From contig NZ_BMSX01000001.1 of assembly GCF_014649375.1 (NCBI RefSeq), forward strand, positions 675,648-739,647: a stretch of 64,000 bases of DNA. Reading direction: 5' to 3'. Source of the DNA: Streptomyces aurantiogriseus. GTDB lineage: Bacteria > Actinomycetota > Actinomycetes > Streptomycetales > Streptomycetaceae. The position numbers and the translations under genes are program-made. How positions within the stretch are numbered: position 1 is the first letter of the stretch; the number at the start of each line of letters is the position of its first letter. The notes under the pieces are model-generated. The model saw nothing but the letters and a program-made list of their open reading frames with translations, was not told where the DNA came from and made no database searches. This document shows positions 33,419 to 41,075 of the stretch, one piece after another.

Positions 33419-35188
33419 TCAGCGGCCCCCCGCAGGCCGCCCCCGGGCGGCCAGAAGCGCGATGTCGTCCTCGCACAGGCTGTTCGTCAGATGGTCCAGG
33501 ACGGTGTCGAGGAGGTGCTCGAGGGAGCCGTCCGCGGACAGGTTCAGGTTCGTGAGGGCGCGTACCGCCTCGTCGATGTCCGTGTTGCGCTGTTCCACCA
33601 GGCCGTCCGTGTAGAGGAGCAGTACGGCGCCCGGGTCGAATGCGAACGTTGTCATCTCGTAGTCGCCGAGTTCCGTGCCGATCGGGGGGCCGGCCGGGAG
33701 GGTCAGTACGTCCGTGCCGCCGTCCGGGCGGATGACAACGGGTGGCAGGTGTCCGGCGCTGGCCGCCGTACAGGTGTGGGCCTGGGGGTCGACCAGGACG
33801 AGGAGACAGGTGGCGACGCGGTCGAGGCCGATGCGTGCGGCTCGGCGGTCCGCTTCGCGGAGCATGGCGTCGACGGGGAGGCCGGCGGCGGCCACGGTGC
33901 GCAGGACGGAGCGGTACTGGCTCATGGCGACCGCGGCCTGGAAGCCGTGGCCCATCACGTCGCCCATGACCAGCAGGGTCCGGCAGTCCGGCAGGGCGAT
34001 CGAGTCGTACCAGTCCCCGCCGACGAGGGCGCTGCGGCCGGAGGGCAGATAGCGGGTGGCCACCTCGACGCTGGGGTGGGGGCTGTCGGGTTCGGACAGC
34101 AGCGCACGCTGGAGTTCCAGCGCCATGGTGTGCTCGTCGGAGTACCTGCGGGCGCTGTCGATGGAGGAGGCGGCGCGTGCGGCGACGCCCTGGGCGGTGA
34201 GGACGTCGTCCTCGGTGAAGGGGGTCGACGTGCCGGCCCGCATGAGGATCACGACGCCGACGCAGCGGCCGGCGGTGGGCAGCGGGACCATCAGCACCGA
34301 ATGGACGCCGGCCGCGCGGATGATCTTTGCGCGGTCGGGGATCAGGGTCATCTTCTGGAGCAGCTCGTCGCTGGCCATGTTGCTCAACCACGGCCGTCCG
34401 CTGTCGATGCAGCGCCGGGTGGTCGAGCCCCGTGGCAGGTCCAGATAGGGTTCCGGGCCGCCCAGGCCGCGCAGATGCCACTGCAGCTCCGGCGGCGCCG
34501 AGAGCTTCATCTTCCGTAGGCGCAGCATTCCCGGTGCCGGCGCGGGCGCGCCCAGGGACTCCTCCTCGACGATGGCCACGGCGGCGACGTCGGCCAGGGA
34601 CGGGGCGAGGAAGTCGGCGAGTTCGGCGCAGGTGGCCTCTACGTCGAGGGTGGTTCCGACCCGGGTGGCGGCGGCGTCCAGCAGGGCGAGCCGCTGGTGG
34701 GCGTTCTCGAGGTCGTCGAGGTACTGGCGCAGGTTGCTGGCCTCCACGCAGATCCCGCACACCCCGATGACCCGTCCGTGTGACTCCAGCCGGTGGAACA
34801 CCGCGCGCCAGAGCCGGCGGCCCACGCGTGACGGGATGCGGGTGGTGCCCGTCAGCGTCACCTCGCGGGGCTGCCCGTCCGCCAGCACCTCGATCAGGAT
34901 GTCGTCGGGGCTGTGGATGTCCGGCAGCACCTCGCCGAGCTTCTTGCCGAGGAAGGCGGCGGCGGGCACGCCGGTGACGTGTACCCAGGCCGGGTTGACG
35001 TAGAGGTAGCGCAGGTACTCGTCGAGGATGATGACCGGAGCGGCCGTGCCCTCGACGATCCGGCGCAGAAATCCGCACTCGCAGGCCCTCTCCGTCCCGT
35101 CGACCAGGAGGTCCGGCAGCGTCATCCGCAGGCCTTCGACCTGATCCTGGGGGAGCAGCCACGACGGCGGGAGTTGTTCAGCGTTCAC
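33419..35188 (-). CDS. PAS-GAF-PP2C (SpoIIE-type) serine phosphatase
   Basis: This protein has about 589 residues and starts with the GTG at 35188 behind AGGAG. A PAS domain (about 40-150, with YLYVNPAWVHVTGVPAAAFLG) is followed by a GAF domain (about 165-335) and a C-terminal PP2C/RsbU phosphatase (about 350-585, with ALVGGDWYDSIALPD, GDVMGHGFQAA, YTDGLVEQR, CEDDIALLAAR). There is no histidine-kinase-like ATPase domain, unlike the phosphatase at 59979. Such proteins dephosphorylate anti-anti-sigma factors in response to a small ligand. The ligand and target are not visible here. Confidence 0.92.
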   Translation of the reverse strand: MNAEQLPPSWLLPQDQVEGLRMTLPDLLVDGTERACECGFLRRIVEGTAAPVIILDEYLRYLYVNPAWVHVTGVPAAAFLGKKLGEVLPDIHSPDDILIEVLADGQPREVTLTGTTRIPSRVGRRLWRAVFHRLESHGRVIGVCGICVEASNLRQYLDDLENAHQRLALLDAAATRVGTTLDVEATCAELADFLAPSLADVAAVAIVEEESLGAPAPAPGMLRLRKMKLSAPPELQWHLRGLGGPEPYLDLPRGSTTRRCIDSGRPWLSNMASDELLQKMTLIPDRAKIIRAAGVHSVLMVPLPTAGRCVGVVILMRAGTSTPFTEDDVLTAQGVAARAASSIDSARRYSDEHTMALELQRALLSEPDSPHPSVEVATRYLPSGRSALVGGDWYDSIALPDCRTLLVMGDVMGHGFQAAVAMSQYRSVLRTVAAAGLPVDAMLREADRRAARIGLDRVATCLLVLVDPQAHTCTAASAGHLPPVVIRPDGGTDVLTLPAGPPIGTELGDYEMTTFAFDPGAVLLLYTDGLVEQRNTDIDEAVRALTNLNLSADGSLEHLLDTVLDHLTNSLCEDDIALLAARGRPAGGR

Positions 35189-35326
35189 CTGTTTTCTCCT
35201 GCTGTCCAGGCCGCATCGATCCCTTTCCCATCGTGTGGGGTGGGGTGGCTTTGCGCATCTCAGCGGGGTGGGGCTCGGCGGGCCCTTCAGGCGTTCGCTG
35301 TCCCCAGTGAGCAGGTCCCCTGACTC

Positions 35327-35378
35327 GAACATATACATGTTCATTCGATCATTCCCATGGTAGAAATACCCCCATGGG
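35327..35378. promoter_or_regulatory. Two palindromes at the DeoR/phosphatase divergent promoter
   Basis: A perfect 16-bp inverted repeat GAACAT-ATAC-ATGTTC lies at 35327-35342. A second inverted pair CCCATGG (35354-35360) / CCATGGG (35372-35378) overlaps the DeoR start codon. Both are plausible operators for autoregulation by the DeoR protein. Confidence 0.6.
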
Positions 35379-36162
35379 TGCCGCCAACCGCCTCGACCTG
35401 ACCCTCCGCCTCGTCCAAGGCGCCGAAGGCCGCGTCTCCGTGGCCGAGTTGGCCCAGCGGCTCGGGGTGTCCGAGATGACCGTGCGCAGGGATCTCGACG
35501 CGCTGGAGAAGCAGGGGCTCGTGCGGCGGGTGCACGGTGGGGCCGTCGCTGACAGGGCTCGGGAGGAGGGGGGCGGGTTCGAGGCGCGGGACGGGTGGCA
35601 GGCCGCTACCAAGGATCGGCTCGGGGCCGTCGTCGCCGGGCTGGTCGAGCCGGGGGCGCGGGTGCTGCTCGATGCCGGGACCACGACCGTGCATGTCGCC
35701 GAACACCTCGCCGCACGCGGGCCGTTGACCGTCGCCGTGCTCAGTCTGCAGGCGGCCGTACGGCTGGCCGACCGGCCCGGGATCGACCTGCTGGTCGTCG
35801 GCGGGCGGTCGCGGCCGGGGGAGCGGTCCCTGGTGGGGCCGTTGGCGCTGCGGACCGTGGAGTCGCTCGCCTTCGACGTGTTCGTGATGTCCATCGGCGG
35901 AGTGCACGCCACGCATGGCTGGTCCGAGTTCTCCCTGGACGACGCCGCAGTGAAGCAGGCGGGACTCGGCCAGGCCGGCCGCACCGTCGCCGTGGCCGAC
36001 GCGACCAAGCTGGGCGTACGCGCGTTCAGTCAGGTCGCCCCGCTCGACGCCGTGGACACCTTCGTCACCGACGCCGCCGCGGCCGACCCCGTCACCCACC
36101 CCGGCGGCCCCCAGACCCTGGACGCCCTGCGTGAGGCGGGCGTCGAGACCGTGCTCGTCTGA
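35374..36162 (+). CDS. DeoR/GlpR-family transcriptional repressor
   Basis: This 262-residue regulator has an N-terminal DeoR helix-turn-helix (VSVAELAQRLGVSEMTVRRD at about 22-41, then LVRRVHGGAV). The C-terminal DeoRC sugar-phosphate sensor domain shows the family motifs DAGTTTVHVAEHL, SLVGPLALRTVE and DATKLGVRAF. It should respond to a phosphorylated sugar or nucleoside. The genes downstream on the same strand (DUF4406, Nudix, ASCH) and its own promoter are the nearest candidate targets. Confidence 0.92.
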   Translation: MGAANRLDLTLRLVQGAEGRVSVAELAQRLGVSEMTVRRDLDALEKQGLVRRVHGGAVADRAREEGGGFEARDGWQAATKDRLGAVVAGLVEPGARVLLDAGTTTVHVAEHLAARGPLTVAVLSLQAAVRLADRPGIDLLVVGGRSRPGERSLVGPLALRTVESLAFDVFVMSIGGVHATHGWSEFSLDDAAVKQAGLGQAGRTVAVADATKLGVRAFSQVAPLDAVDTFVTDAAAADPVTHPGGPQTLDALREAGVETVLV

Positions 36163-36259
36163 GTCCGCCTCAGGAACCGCGCCATCCCTCGGGGGAATTG
36201 AGCCCTCCCTCAGGAACCGAGCCCGATTTCAACAACCGAGCCTCTCAAGGAGTGACTCA

Positions 36260-36646
36260 GTGACCCGTCCACCCCTGATGGTCCTCGTCGCCGGGCCGTA
36301 CCGTTCCGGCACCGGTGACGACCCCGCCAAGCTCGCCGCGAACGTACGGGCCATGAACGAGGCCGCCCTGGCCCTCTTCCGCGCCGGGCACCTTCCCGTC
36401 ACCGGTGAGGCGCTCGCGCTGCCCCTGCTGGAGACGGCCGGCAGTACCGGCCCCGACGACCCGCTCTTCGAGGAACTCTTCCACCCCGTCGCCGAACGCC
36501 TGCTCGACCGCTGCGACGCGGTCCTGCGCATCGGCGGCCCCTCGGAGGGAGCCGACCGGATGGTGGCGCGGGCGCGGGCGCAGGGCAAGGACGTGTACAC
36601 CGATCTCGCCGAGTTCATCGCCGTACCGGCCGGCGGCCGCCGATGA
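36260..36646 (+). CDS. DUF4406 / nucleoside 2-deoxyribosyltransferase-like protein
   Basis: This 128-residue protein starts at the GTG at 36260, eight bases after AAGGAG. The N-terminus MTRPPLMVLVAGPYRSG and the later DRCDAVLRIGGPSEGADRMV fit the NDT/DUF4406 Rossmann-like fold, in which AGPY binds a nucleoside or nucleotide. Its stop overlaps the start of the Nudix gene (ATGA), so the two are coupled and probably act in the same pathway, perhaps nucleotide salvage or housecleaning. Confidence 0.82.
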   Translation: MTRPPLMVLVAGPYRSGTGDDPAKLAANVRAMNEAALALFRAGHLPVTGEALALPLLETAGSTGPDDPLFEELFHPVAERLLDRCDAVLRIGGPSEGADRMVARARAQGKDVYTDLAEFIAVPAGGRR

Positions 36647-37323
36647 CGGAGAACACCGCCCCGGGCCGCCCGGGCATCGACCTCCCCGACGCCCGCGGCC
36701 GCACCGGACTCGACCGCCAGGGACGCGACCTCACCGGCAACCCCCGCGTCCGTATCCACGACGTGGAGGTCCTCGCCTGCGACTGGTCCGTCCTGCGTCG
36801 CACCACCTTCGACTACCAGCACAGCGACGGCCACTGGAGCCGCGAGCGGCGCGAGACGTACGACCGCGGCGACGGCGCGACGATCCTGCTCTACGACCCC
36901 GACCGGCGTACGGTCCTGCTGACCCGTCAGTTCCGGCTGCCCGCGTACGTCAACGGGCACCCCGACGGCATGCTGCTGGAGACGGCGGCCGGGCTGCTGG
37001 ACGGCGACGACCCGCAGGAGGCGATCCGCCGCGAGGCCGAGGAGGAGACCGGCCGGACCGTCCACGAGGTCGAGCACGTCTTCGACGCGTACATGAGCCC
37101 CGGCTCGGTCACCGAACGCCTGAGCTTCTTCGCCGCGCCCTACGACGGGTCGGCCCCCGGTGCCGACACGGCCGGCGTCGCCGACGAGGGCGAGGACATC
37201 ACCGTCGTGGAACTGCCCTTCACCGAGGCGCTCGCCCTGATCCGGAACGGCGCGATCGCCGACGCGAAGACCATCATGCTGCTTCAGTGGGCCGCGCTCG
37301 AGGGCCCCTTCGGGCACCGGTGA
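36643..37323 (+). CDS. Nudix hydrolase (NudK / ADP-sugar pyrophosphatase type)
   Basis: This 226-residue protein carries a complete Nudix box GLLDGDDPQEAIRREAEEET (about 124-143, with the REAEEETG core). The preceding region LLTRQFRLPAYVNGHPDGMLLETAAG is typical of GDP-mannose/ADP-ribose pyrophosphatases (NudK/NudF group), and the later MSPGSVTERLSFF supports this. It should hydrolyse a nucleoside-diphosphate sugar to NMP and sugar phosphate, which could yield the effector of the neighbouring DeoR protein. Translation is coupled to the DUF4406 gene. Confidence 0.92.
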   Translation: MTENTAPGRPGIDLPDARGRTGLDRQGRDLTGNPRVRIHDVEVLACDWSVLRRTTFDYQHSDGHWSRERRETYDRGDGATILLYDPDRRTVLLTRQFRLPAYVNGHPDGMLLETAAGLLDGDDPQEAIRREAEEETGRTVHEVEHVFDAYMSPGSVTERLSFFAAPYDGSAPGADTAGVADEGEDITVVELPFTEALALIRNGAIADAKTIMLLQWAALEGPFGHR

Positions 37324-37351
37324 CAACAGCCCCTTCGGGCACCAGTGACAA
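37304..37351. repeat. Tandem duplication spanning the Nudix stop codon
   Basis: Two 23-bp units (37304-37326 and 37329-37351), each containing CCCCTTCGGGCACC followed by GTGACAA, differ at one base and are offset by 25 bp. The first includes the end and stop of the Nudix gene. Confidence 0.85.
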
Positions 37352-37365
37352 GCGAGGAGACGACG

Positions 37366-37764
37366 ATGTGGCCACGGGTCGACGGCATGCGGGCGCTGGA
37401 GCTCGGCACCCCCGACGAGATGCGCGTCCGGCTCAACTCCCTTGTCCTGTCCGGGAAGAAGACGGCCACCACGGGCCTCCTCGCGGAGTACGTGGAGGAG
37501 ACGGAGGGCCTGGAGTACGTCGGTGAGCGGTTGGCCCTGCTGGACGTCGAGGGCCGCCGCGTCGCCACCGTCGAGATCACCGGCGTGGAACTCACCACCT
37601 TCGCCGCGGTCACCTGGGAGCACGCGGCGGCCGAGGGCGAGGGCGACGCCGACCTCGACGAGTGGCGCACGGGCCACCGCCGCTTCTGGAGCCGCGAGGG
37701 CACCCCCGTCGAGGACGACACGCCTGTGGTGTGCCTGGCGTTCCGGGTGGTGGAGGACGCCTGA
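37366..37764 (+). CDS. ASCH-domain protein
   Basis: This 132-residue protein of the ASCH (PUA-like, RNA-binding) superfamily has the family motif GKKTATTGLL and contains VAFEI-like core strands VATVEITGVELTTFAAVTWE. The ATG at 37366 lies six bases after GAGGAG. A GTG seven codons earlier is also in frame. Some ASCH proteins are amidohydrolases for modified cytidines. It follows the DUF4406-Nudix pair by 42 bp and probably belongs to the same unit. Confidence 0.88.
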   Translation: MWPRVDGMRALELGTPDEMRVRLNSLVLSGKKTATTGLLAEYVEETEGLEYVGERLALLDVEGRRVATVEITGVELTTFAAVTWEHAAAEGEGDADLDEWRTGHRRFWSREGTPVEDDTPVVCLAFRVVEDA

Positions 37765-37781
37765 GAAAGCCTGAGGAAGCC

Positions 37782-38417
37782 TCAGCCGACGCTGAGCTCC
37801 GTCAGGTCCGCCAGCGGCAGCGTGTGCTGCGTCTGCAGGACCTTCGCGCGCAGGTAGCGCACGTTGTGCGGGGTGGTGAAGACGCCCGTGGGCACACGGT
37901 CGTGGACGTCGATGCCCAGCCCGCGGAGCTGGTCGGCCTTGTCGGGGTTGTTGGACAGCAGGTCCAGGGCGGTGATGCCCAGGGCACGCAGCATCTGGGC
38001 CGCGGCCGTGTAGTCCCGGTCGTCCTCCGGCAGACCGAGGGCGGCGTTGGCCTCGTAGGTGTCCAGGCCCTGGTCCTGGAGGGCGTACGCGTCGAGCTTG
38101 TTGTACAGGCCGATGCCGCGGCCCTCCTGGCGGAGGTAGAGCAGGACGCCGCCGCGGTCGGCTATGCGCTCGACGGCCTCGCGCAGCTGGGGACCGCAGT
38201 CACAACGGGCGGAGCCGAAGACGTCGCCGGTCAGGCACTCGGAGTGCAGCCGGACCAGCGGGACGGGGCCGGGGTCGCCGAGGACGACGGCCACGTGCTC
38301 CTGGCCGTCGGTCAGGCCGTGGAAGGTGACCAGCTCGGCGTCGACGGAGTAGCCGTCGGCGAAGCGCAGCGGTACCCGGACGCGGGCACGCGGGGTGGCG
38401 GCGGGGGTGTCGGGCAT
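37782..38417 (-). CDS. ribA: GTP cyclohydrolase II (RibA)
   Basis: This 211-residue enzyme opens GTP to 2,5-diamino-6-ribosylamino-pyrimidinone phosphate, the first step of riboflavin synthesis. The zinc ligands Cys61, Cys72 and Cys74 lie in [17 protein letters not shown], followed by [20 protein letters not shown]. The Tyr at 111 aligns with E. coli Tyr105. In the Streptomyces paralogue that makes the formylated product this Tyr is replaced by Met (recalled), so the normal product is expected here. The DHBP synthase domain found in many RibA fusions is absent. Two MarR-type palindromes lie in its promoter. Confidence 0.95.
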   Translation of the reverse strand: MPDTPAATPRARVRVPLRFADGYSVDAELVTFHGLTDGQEHVAVVLGDPGPVPLVRLHSECLTGDVFGSARCDCGPQLREAVERIADRGGVLLYLRQEGRGIGLYNKLDAYALQDQGLDTYEANAALGLPEDDRDYTAAAQMLRALGITALDLLSNNPDKADQLRGLGIDVHDRVPTGVFTTPHNVRYLRAKVLQTQHTLPLADLTELSVG

Positions 38418-38446
38418 GCGGGTTCTCCGGGTCCAGGCGATCCTCT

Positions 38447-38506
38447 GCTTCAGATTTGAAGCAGATCTACGAATCGAGACCCTACCCTATGCTTTAAATT
38501 TGAAGC
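38447..38506 (-). promoter_or_regulatory. Two MarR-type operators in front of ribA
   Basis: GCTTCA-GATT-TGAAGC (38447-38462) is a perfect palindrome. GCTTTAAATTTGAAGC (38491-38506) is the same site with one mismatch. Their centres are 44 bp apart, close to four helical turns, and the first lies 30 bp upstream of the ribA ATG. Confidence 0.75.
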
Positions 38507-38581
38507 AACCGAATTGTGAGGGGACTCATGAGGTTGCGGCCCGGACCGCGGCCCACGGGCTGTGGCTCACGCGGTCGCCCC

Positions 38582-39103
38582 TCATGGGGTTCCCGAACAG
38601 GGCGACGAACGCCGGCGCCACGGGAGATCCTCGGGCACGGCCTCGCTGTCGCCCCCCTGGAGCCCCTGCGTGACCTGGGTGAAGATCTCCTCCAGCTGAC
38701 CCACCTGCTCGGGGGTGAGCCGGTCGAACAGGAAGGCGCGGACCGTCTCGACATGGCCGGGCGCCGCGCGCTCCAGGACCGTCATGCCCTCGTCGGTCAG
38801 GACCGCGACGCTCCCGCGCTTGTCCCAGCGGCACTCCTCGCGCCGCAGCAGCCCGTCCTTCTCGAGGCGGGTCACCGCATACGTCAGTCTGCTGCGGGTG
38901 ATCTTCAGCCGCTCCGCGAGGTCGGTCATGCGCAGCCGCCGCTCCGGCGCCTCGGAGAGGTTGGCGAGGATGGAGTAATAGAGATGAGGCATGCCGGCCT
39001 CCTGCTGGAGCTGCCGGTCGATGGTGTCCTCCAGGAGGAGGTACCCGGCGACGTACGCGCGCCAGGCGCGTTGCTCCTCGGGGGTGAGCCAGCGAGTCGT
39101 CAT
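38582..39103 (-). CDS. MarR-family transcriptional regulator
   Basis: This 173-residue winged-helix protein starts MTTRWLTPEEQRAWRAYVAG and has the MarR core RRLRMTDLAERLKITRSRLTYAVTRLEKDGLLRREECRWDKRGSVAVLTDEG, quoted here in parts: recognition helix SRLTYAVTRLEKDGLL and wing WDKRGSVAVLT. Its gene lies upstream of ribA on the same strand. Palindromes of the same type occur in front of its own start (39121-39136) and in front of ribA, so it is the likely regulator of both and perhaps of the divergent RibD-like fusion. The effector is unknown. A flavin or precursor is an inference. Confidence 0.9.
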   Translation of the reverse strand: MTTRWLTPEEQRAWRAYVAGYLLLEDTIDRQLQQEAGMPHLYYSILANLSEAPERRLRMTDLAERLKITRSRLTYAVTRLEKDGLLRREECRWDKRGSVAVLTDEGMTVLERAAPGHVETVRAFLFDRLTPEQVGQLEEIFTQVTQGLQGGDSEAVPEDLPWRRRSSPCSGTP

Positions 39104-39120
39104 GTCACCAGTGTAGGTTT

Positions 39121-39136
39121 GTTTCAAACTTGAACC
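39121..39136. promoter_or_regulatory. MarR-type operator at the marR/ribD-like divergent promoter
   Basis: GTTTCA-AACT-TGAACC is a degenerate version of the ribA operators (shared core TTCA-N4-TGAA). It lies 18 bp upstream of the MarR start. The following 180 bp (39137-39322) contain iterated CCAGCCCGCCG-like units without a gene. Confidence 0.65.
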
Positions 39137-39322
39137 AAGACCCTGTCCGGTCAGGCACGCACCACCGCTCGACCAAGTCCCACCCGAGCAAGCCCGCCCG
39201 GCCGAGCCCGCCGCCAGACCAGCCCGCGCGAGCCCCAGTTCGCCGCAGACCAGCCCGCCGTGAACCCCAGTTCGCCGCCGACCCCAGCCCGCCGCCAGAC
39301 CACGCCCGGAGAGACCGCGCCG

Positions 39323-40450
39323 ATGCCGTACCCGTACGTCCTGCTGTCCGCCGCCGTCTCCCTCGACGGCTACCTCGACGACACCGGCCCCGACCGCCTG
39401 CTGCTCTCCAGCCCCGCCGACTTCGACCGGGTCGACGAGGTACGGGCCTCGGTCGACGCGATCCTGGTCGGCGCCGGCACCATCCGCGCCGACAACCCCC
39501 GCCTCCTGGTCAACTCGCCCGACCGCCGGGCCGCCCGTCTGGCCGCGGGCAAGCCGGAGTACCCCCTCAAGGTCACGGTCAGTGGTTCCGGCGAGCTGGA
39601 CCCGGCGGCGAAGTTCTGGCACACGGGCGGCGAGAAGGTCGTGTACACGACCGACAAGGGCGCCGAACGTGCCCGCTCACTCGGCCTCGCCGCCGACGTG
39701 GTCCCCCTGGGACCCGGCCTCGACTGGCGACGGCTCCTCGAGCACCTCCACGACGTCCGGGGCGTACGGCGGCTGATGGTCGAGGGCGGCGGCACCATCC
39801 ACACCCAGCTCCTGCAGGAGGGCCTCGCCGACGAACTCCAGCTCGTCCTGGCCCCCCTGTTCGTCGGCGACCCGCACGCGCCCCGGCTCTTCGGGCCGGG
39901 CGGCTACCAGGGCGGACGGCTGCGGCTCGTCGAGACGCGCCGCATCGAGGACGTCGTCCTCATGCGTTACGAGCCCACCGCCCCCGGCACCGGCTCGCTC
40001 CCCGCCGCCGCCGACCGGCACTGGCTGGCCCTCGCCTGCGAGCTGGCGGCCGACTGCCCGCCCTCGCGGACCGCGTTCAGCGTGGGCGCGGTGGTGGTGG
40101 CCGCCGACGGGACGGAGCTGGCGCGCGGCCACTCCCGGGAGGCCGGCGACCCCGTCGTCCACGCCGAGGAGGCCGCCCTCGCGAAGATCGACCCCGGCGA
40201 CCCCCGCCTGGCCGCGGCCACCGTCTACACCAGCCTGGAACCCTGCACCCGCCGCTCCTCCCGCCCGGCCCCCTGCGCCCGCCTCATCCTCGACGCGGGC
40301 GTCCGCCGGGTCGTGACGGCCTGGCGGGAGCCGGACACCTTCGTCCACGAGGCCGACGGCACCGGGCTGCTGACGGCGGCGGGCGTGGACGTCGTCGTAC
40401 TCCCGGACCACGAGGTGCAGGCCAAGGCGCCCAACGCCCACCTGTTGTGA
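39323..40450 (+). CDS. RibD-like protein with inverted domain order (reductase then deaminase)
   Basis: This 375-residue fusion has a RibD-C/dihydrofolate-reductase-like pyrimidine reductase domain at about 1-215 (SLDGYLDD, ILVGAGTIRADNPRLLVN, MVEGGGTIHTQLLQ). A zinc-dependent cytidine-deaminase-like domain lies at about 230-360, with His280-Ala-Glu282 and the Pro307-Cys308 ... Cys318 ligands. Canonical RibD has the deaminase first. The product would convert the RibA product in two steps of riboflavin synthesis, although another pyrimidine or purine pathway is possible. The start is the ATG at 39323, after a GGAGAG. It is divergent from the MarR gene. Confidence 0.88.
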   Translation: MPYPYVLLSAAVSLDGYLDDTGPDRLLLSSPADFDRVDEVRASVDAILVGAGTIRADNPRLLVNSPDRRAARLAAGKPEYPLKVTVSGSGELDPAAKFWHTGGEKVVYTTDKGAERARSLGLAADVVPLGPGLDWRRLLEHLHDVRGVRRLMVEGGGTIHTQLLQEGLADELQLVLAPLFVGDPHAPRLFGPGGYQGGRLRLVETRRIEDVVLMRYEPTAPGTGSLPAAADRHWLALACELAADCPPSRTAFSVGAVVVAADGTELARGHSREAGDPVVHAEEAALAKIDPGDPRLAAATVYTSLEPCTRRSSRPAPCARLILDAGVRRVVTAWREPDTFVHEADGTGLLTAAGVDVVVLPDHEVQAKAPNAHLL

Positions 40451-40523
40451 GCCGCTCGGGCACCCCGCGAATCAACCGTTGTACTTCGTGTCCCACGCAT
40501 GGCGTACACTGGTGTCATACCGA

Positions 40524-40597
40524 CGCGGGGTGGAGCAGCTCGGTAGCTCGCTGGGCTCATAACCCAGAGGTCGCAGGTTCAAATCCTGTCCCCGCTA
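40524..40597 (+). tRNA. Initiator tRNA-fMet (CAU)
   Basis: 74 nt with anticodon loop CTCATAA and an anticodon stem with three consecutive G-C pairs (GGG/CCC). The first acceptor position is unpaired (C1 opposite U72), the initiator hallmark. T-loop TTCAAAT, discriminator A. Confidence 0.95.
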
Positions 40598-40604
40598 CTG
40601 AAGG

Positions 40605-40642
40605 CCGAGGGCCGGAACCCAGATCAGGGTTCCGGCCCTCGG
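40605..40642 (+). terminator. Terminator after tRNA-fMet
   Basis: A 16-bp perfect stem CCGAGGGCCGGAACCC / GGGTTCCGGCCCTCGG with a 6-nt loop. Confidence 0.88.
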
Positions 40643-40884
40643 TGCGTTCACCCCGGATCGTCGTCCGCCATCACCGCCTGTGATCGACCAAGCGCCCTGC
40701 GCATAACAGCTGAGTCACCATCAAAACTGGTGTGACGCATGAGGCACCCCCGACCCAAGGTCAACTCGCCCGTTTTTCACCAGTCGTGGGACAAAAGTCC
40801 AGGTCAAAAATGTTGTTGATCAAGAGGAACAGCTTGGAATCCCGGCCCCGGGTCTATTAACGTTCGATAACGCAGCGCGGTCGT

Positions 40885-41058
40885 CCCAGCCGTCACAAGA
40901 GACGGCTCCGTGCGCACGCGCCGAATCCCGTAAGGGAACCGGGGAACCACCACCATGGGGTGAATCACGCGGAAGCCGCCGTGTAGCAACGGCCGGTATA
41001 CGCGCGTAGGAGACCTTCCCGCTCCGAACCCGTCAGCTAACCCGGTAGGCGACGGAAG
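40885..41058 (+). promoter_or_regulatory. ydaO/yuaA-type c-di-AMP riboswitch
   Basis: The conserved blocks of this class are all present in order: CGCCGAATCC, GGGGAACCA, ATGGGGTGAATC, GGAGACCTTCCCGCTCCGAA and CCCGTCAGCTAACCCGGTAG. The aptamer ends just before the AAGGAAAGGAG ribosome binding site of an M23 peptidase gene. In Streptomyces this riboswitch controls resuscitation and wall-hydrolase genes, which are turned down when c-di-AMP is high. The 5' limit is approximate. Confidence 0.93.
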
Positions 41059-41075
41059 GAAAGGAGTACGCCCGC

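Noticed and set aside
37782..38417. RibA as the formyl-product (FAPy-forming) paralogue of Streptomyces
   Set aside because: The key Tyr (position 111 here, aligned with E. coli Tyr105) is retained, so the ordinary GTP cyclohydrolase II reaction is expected.
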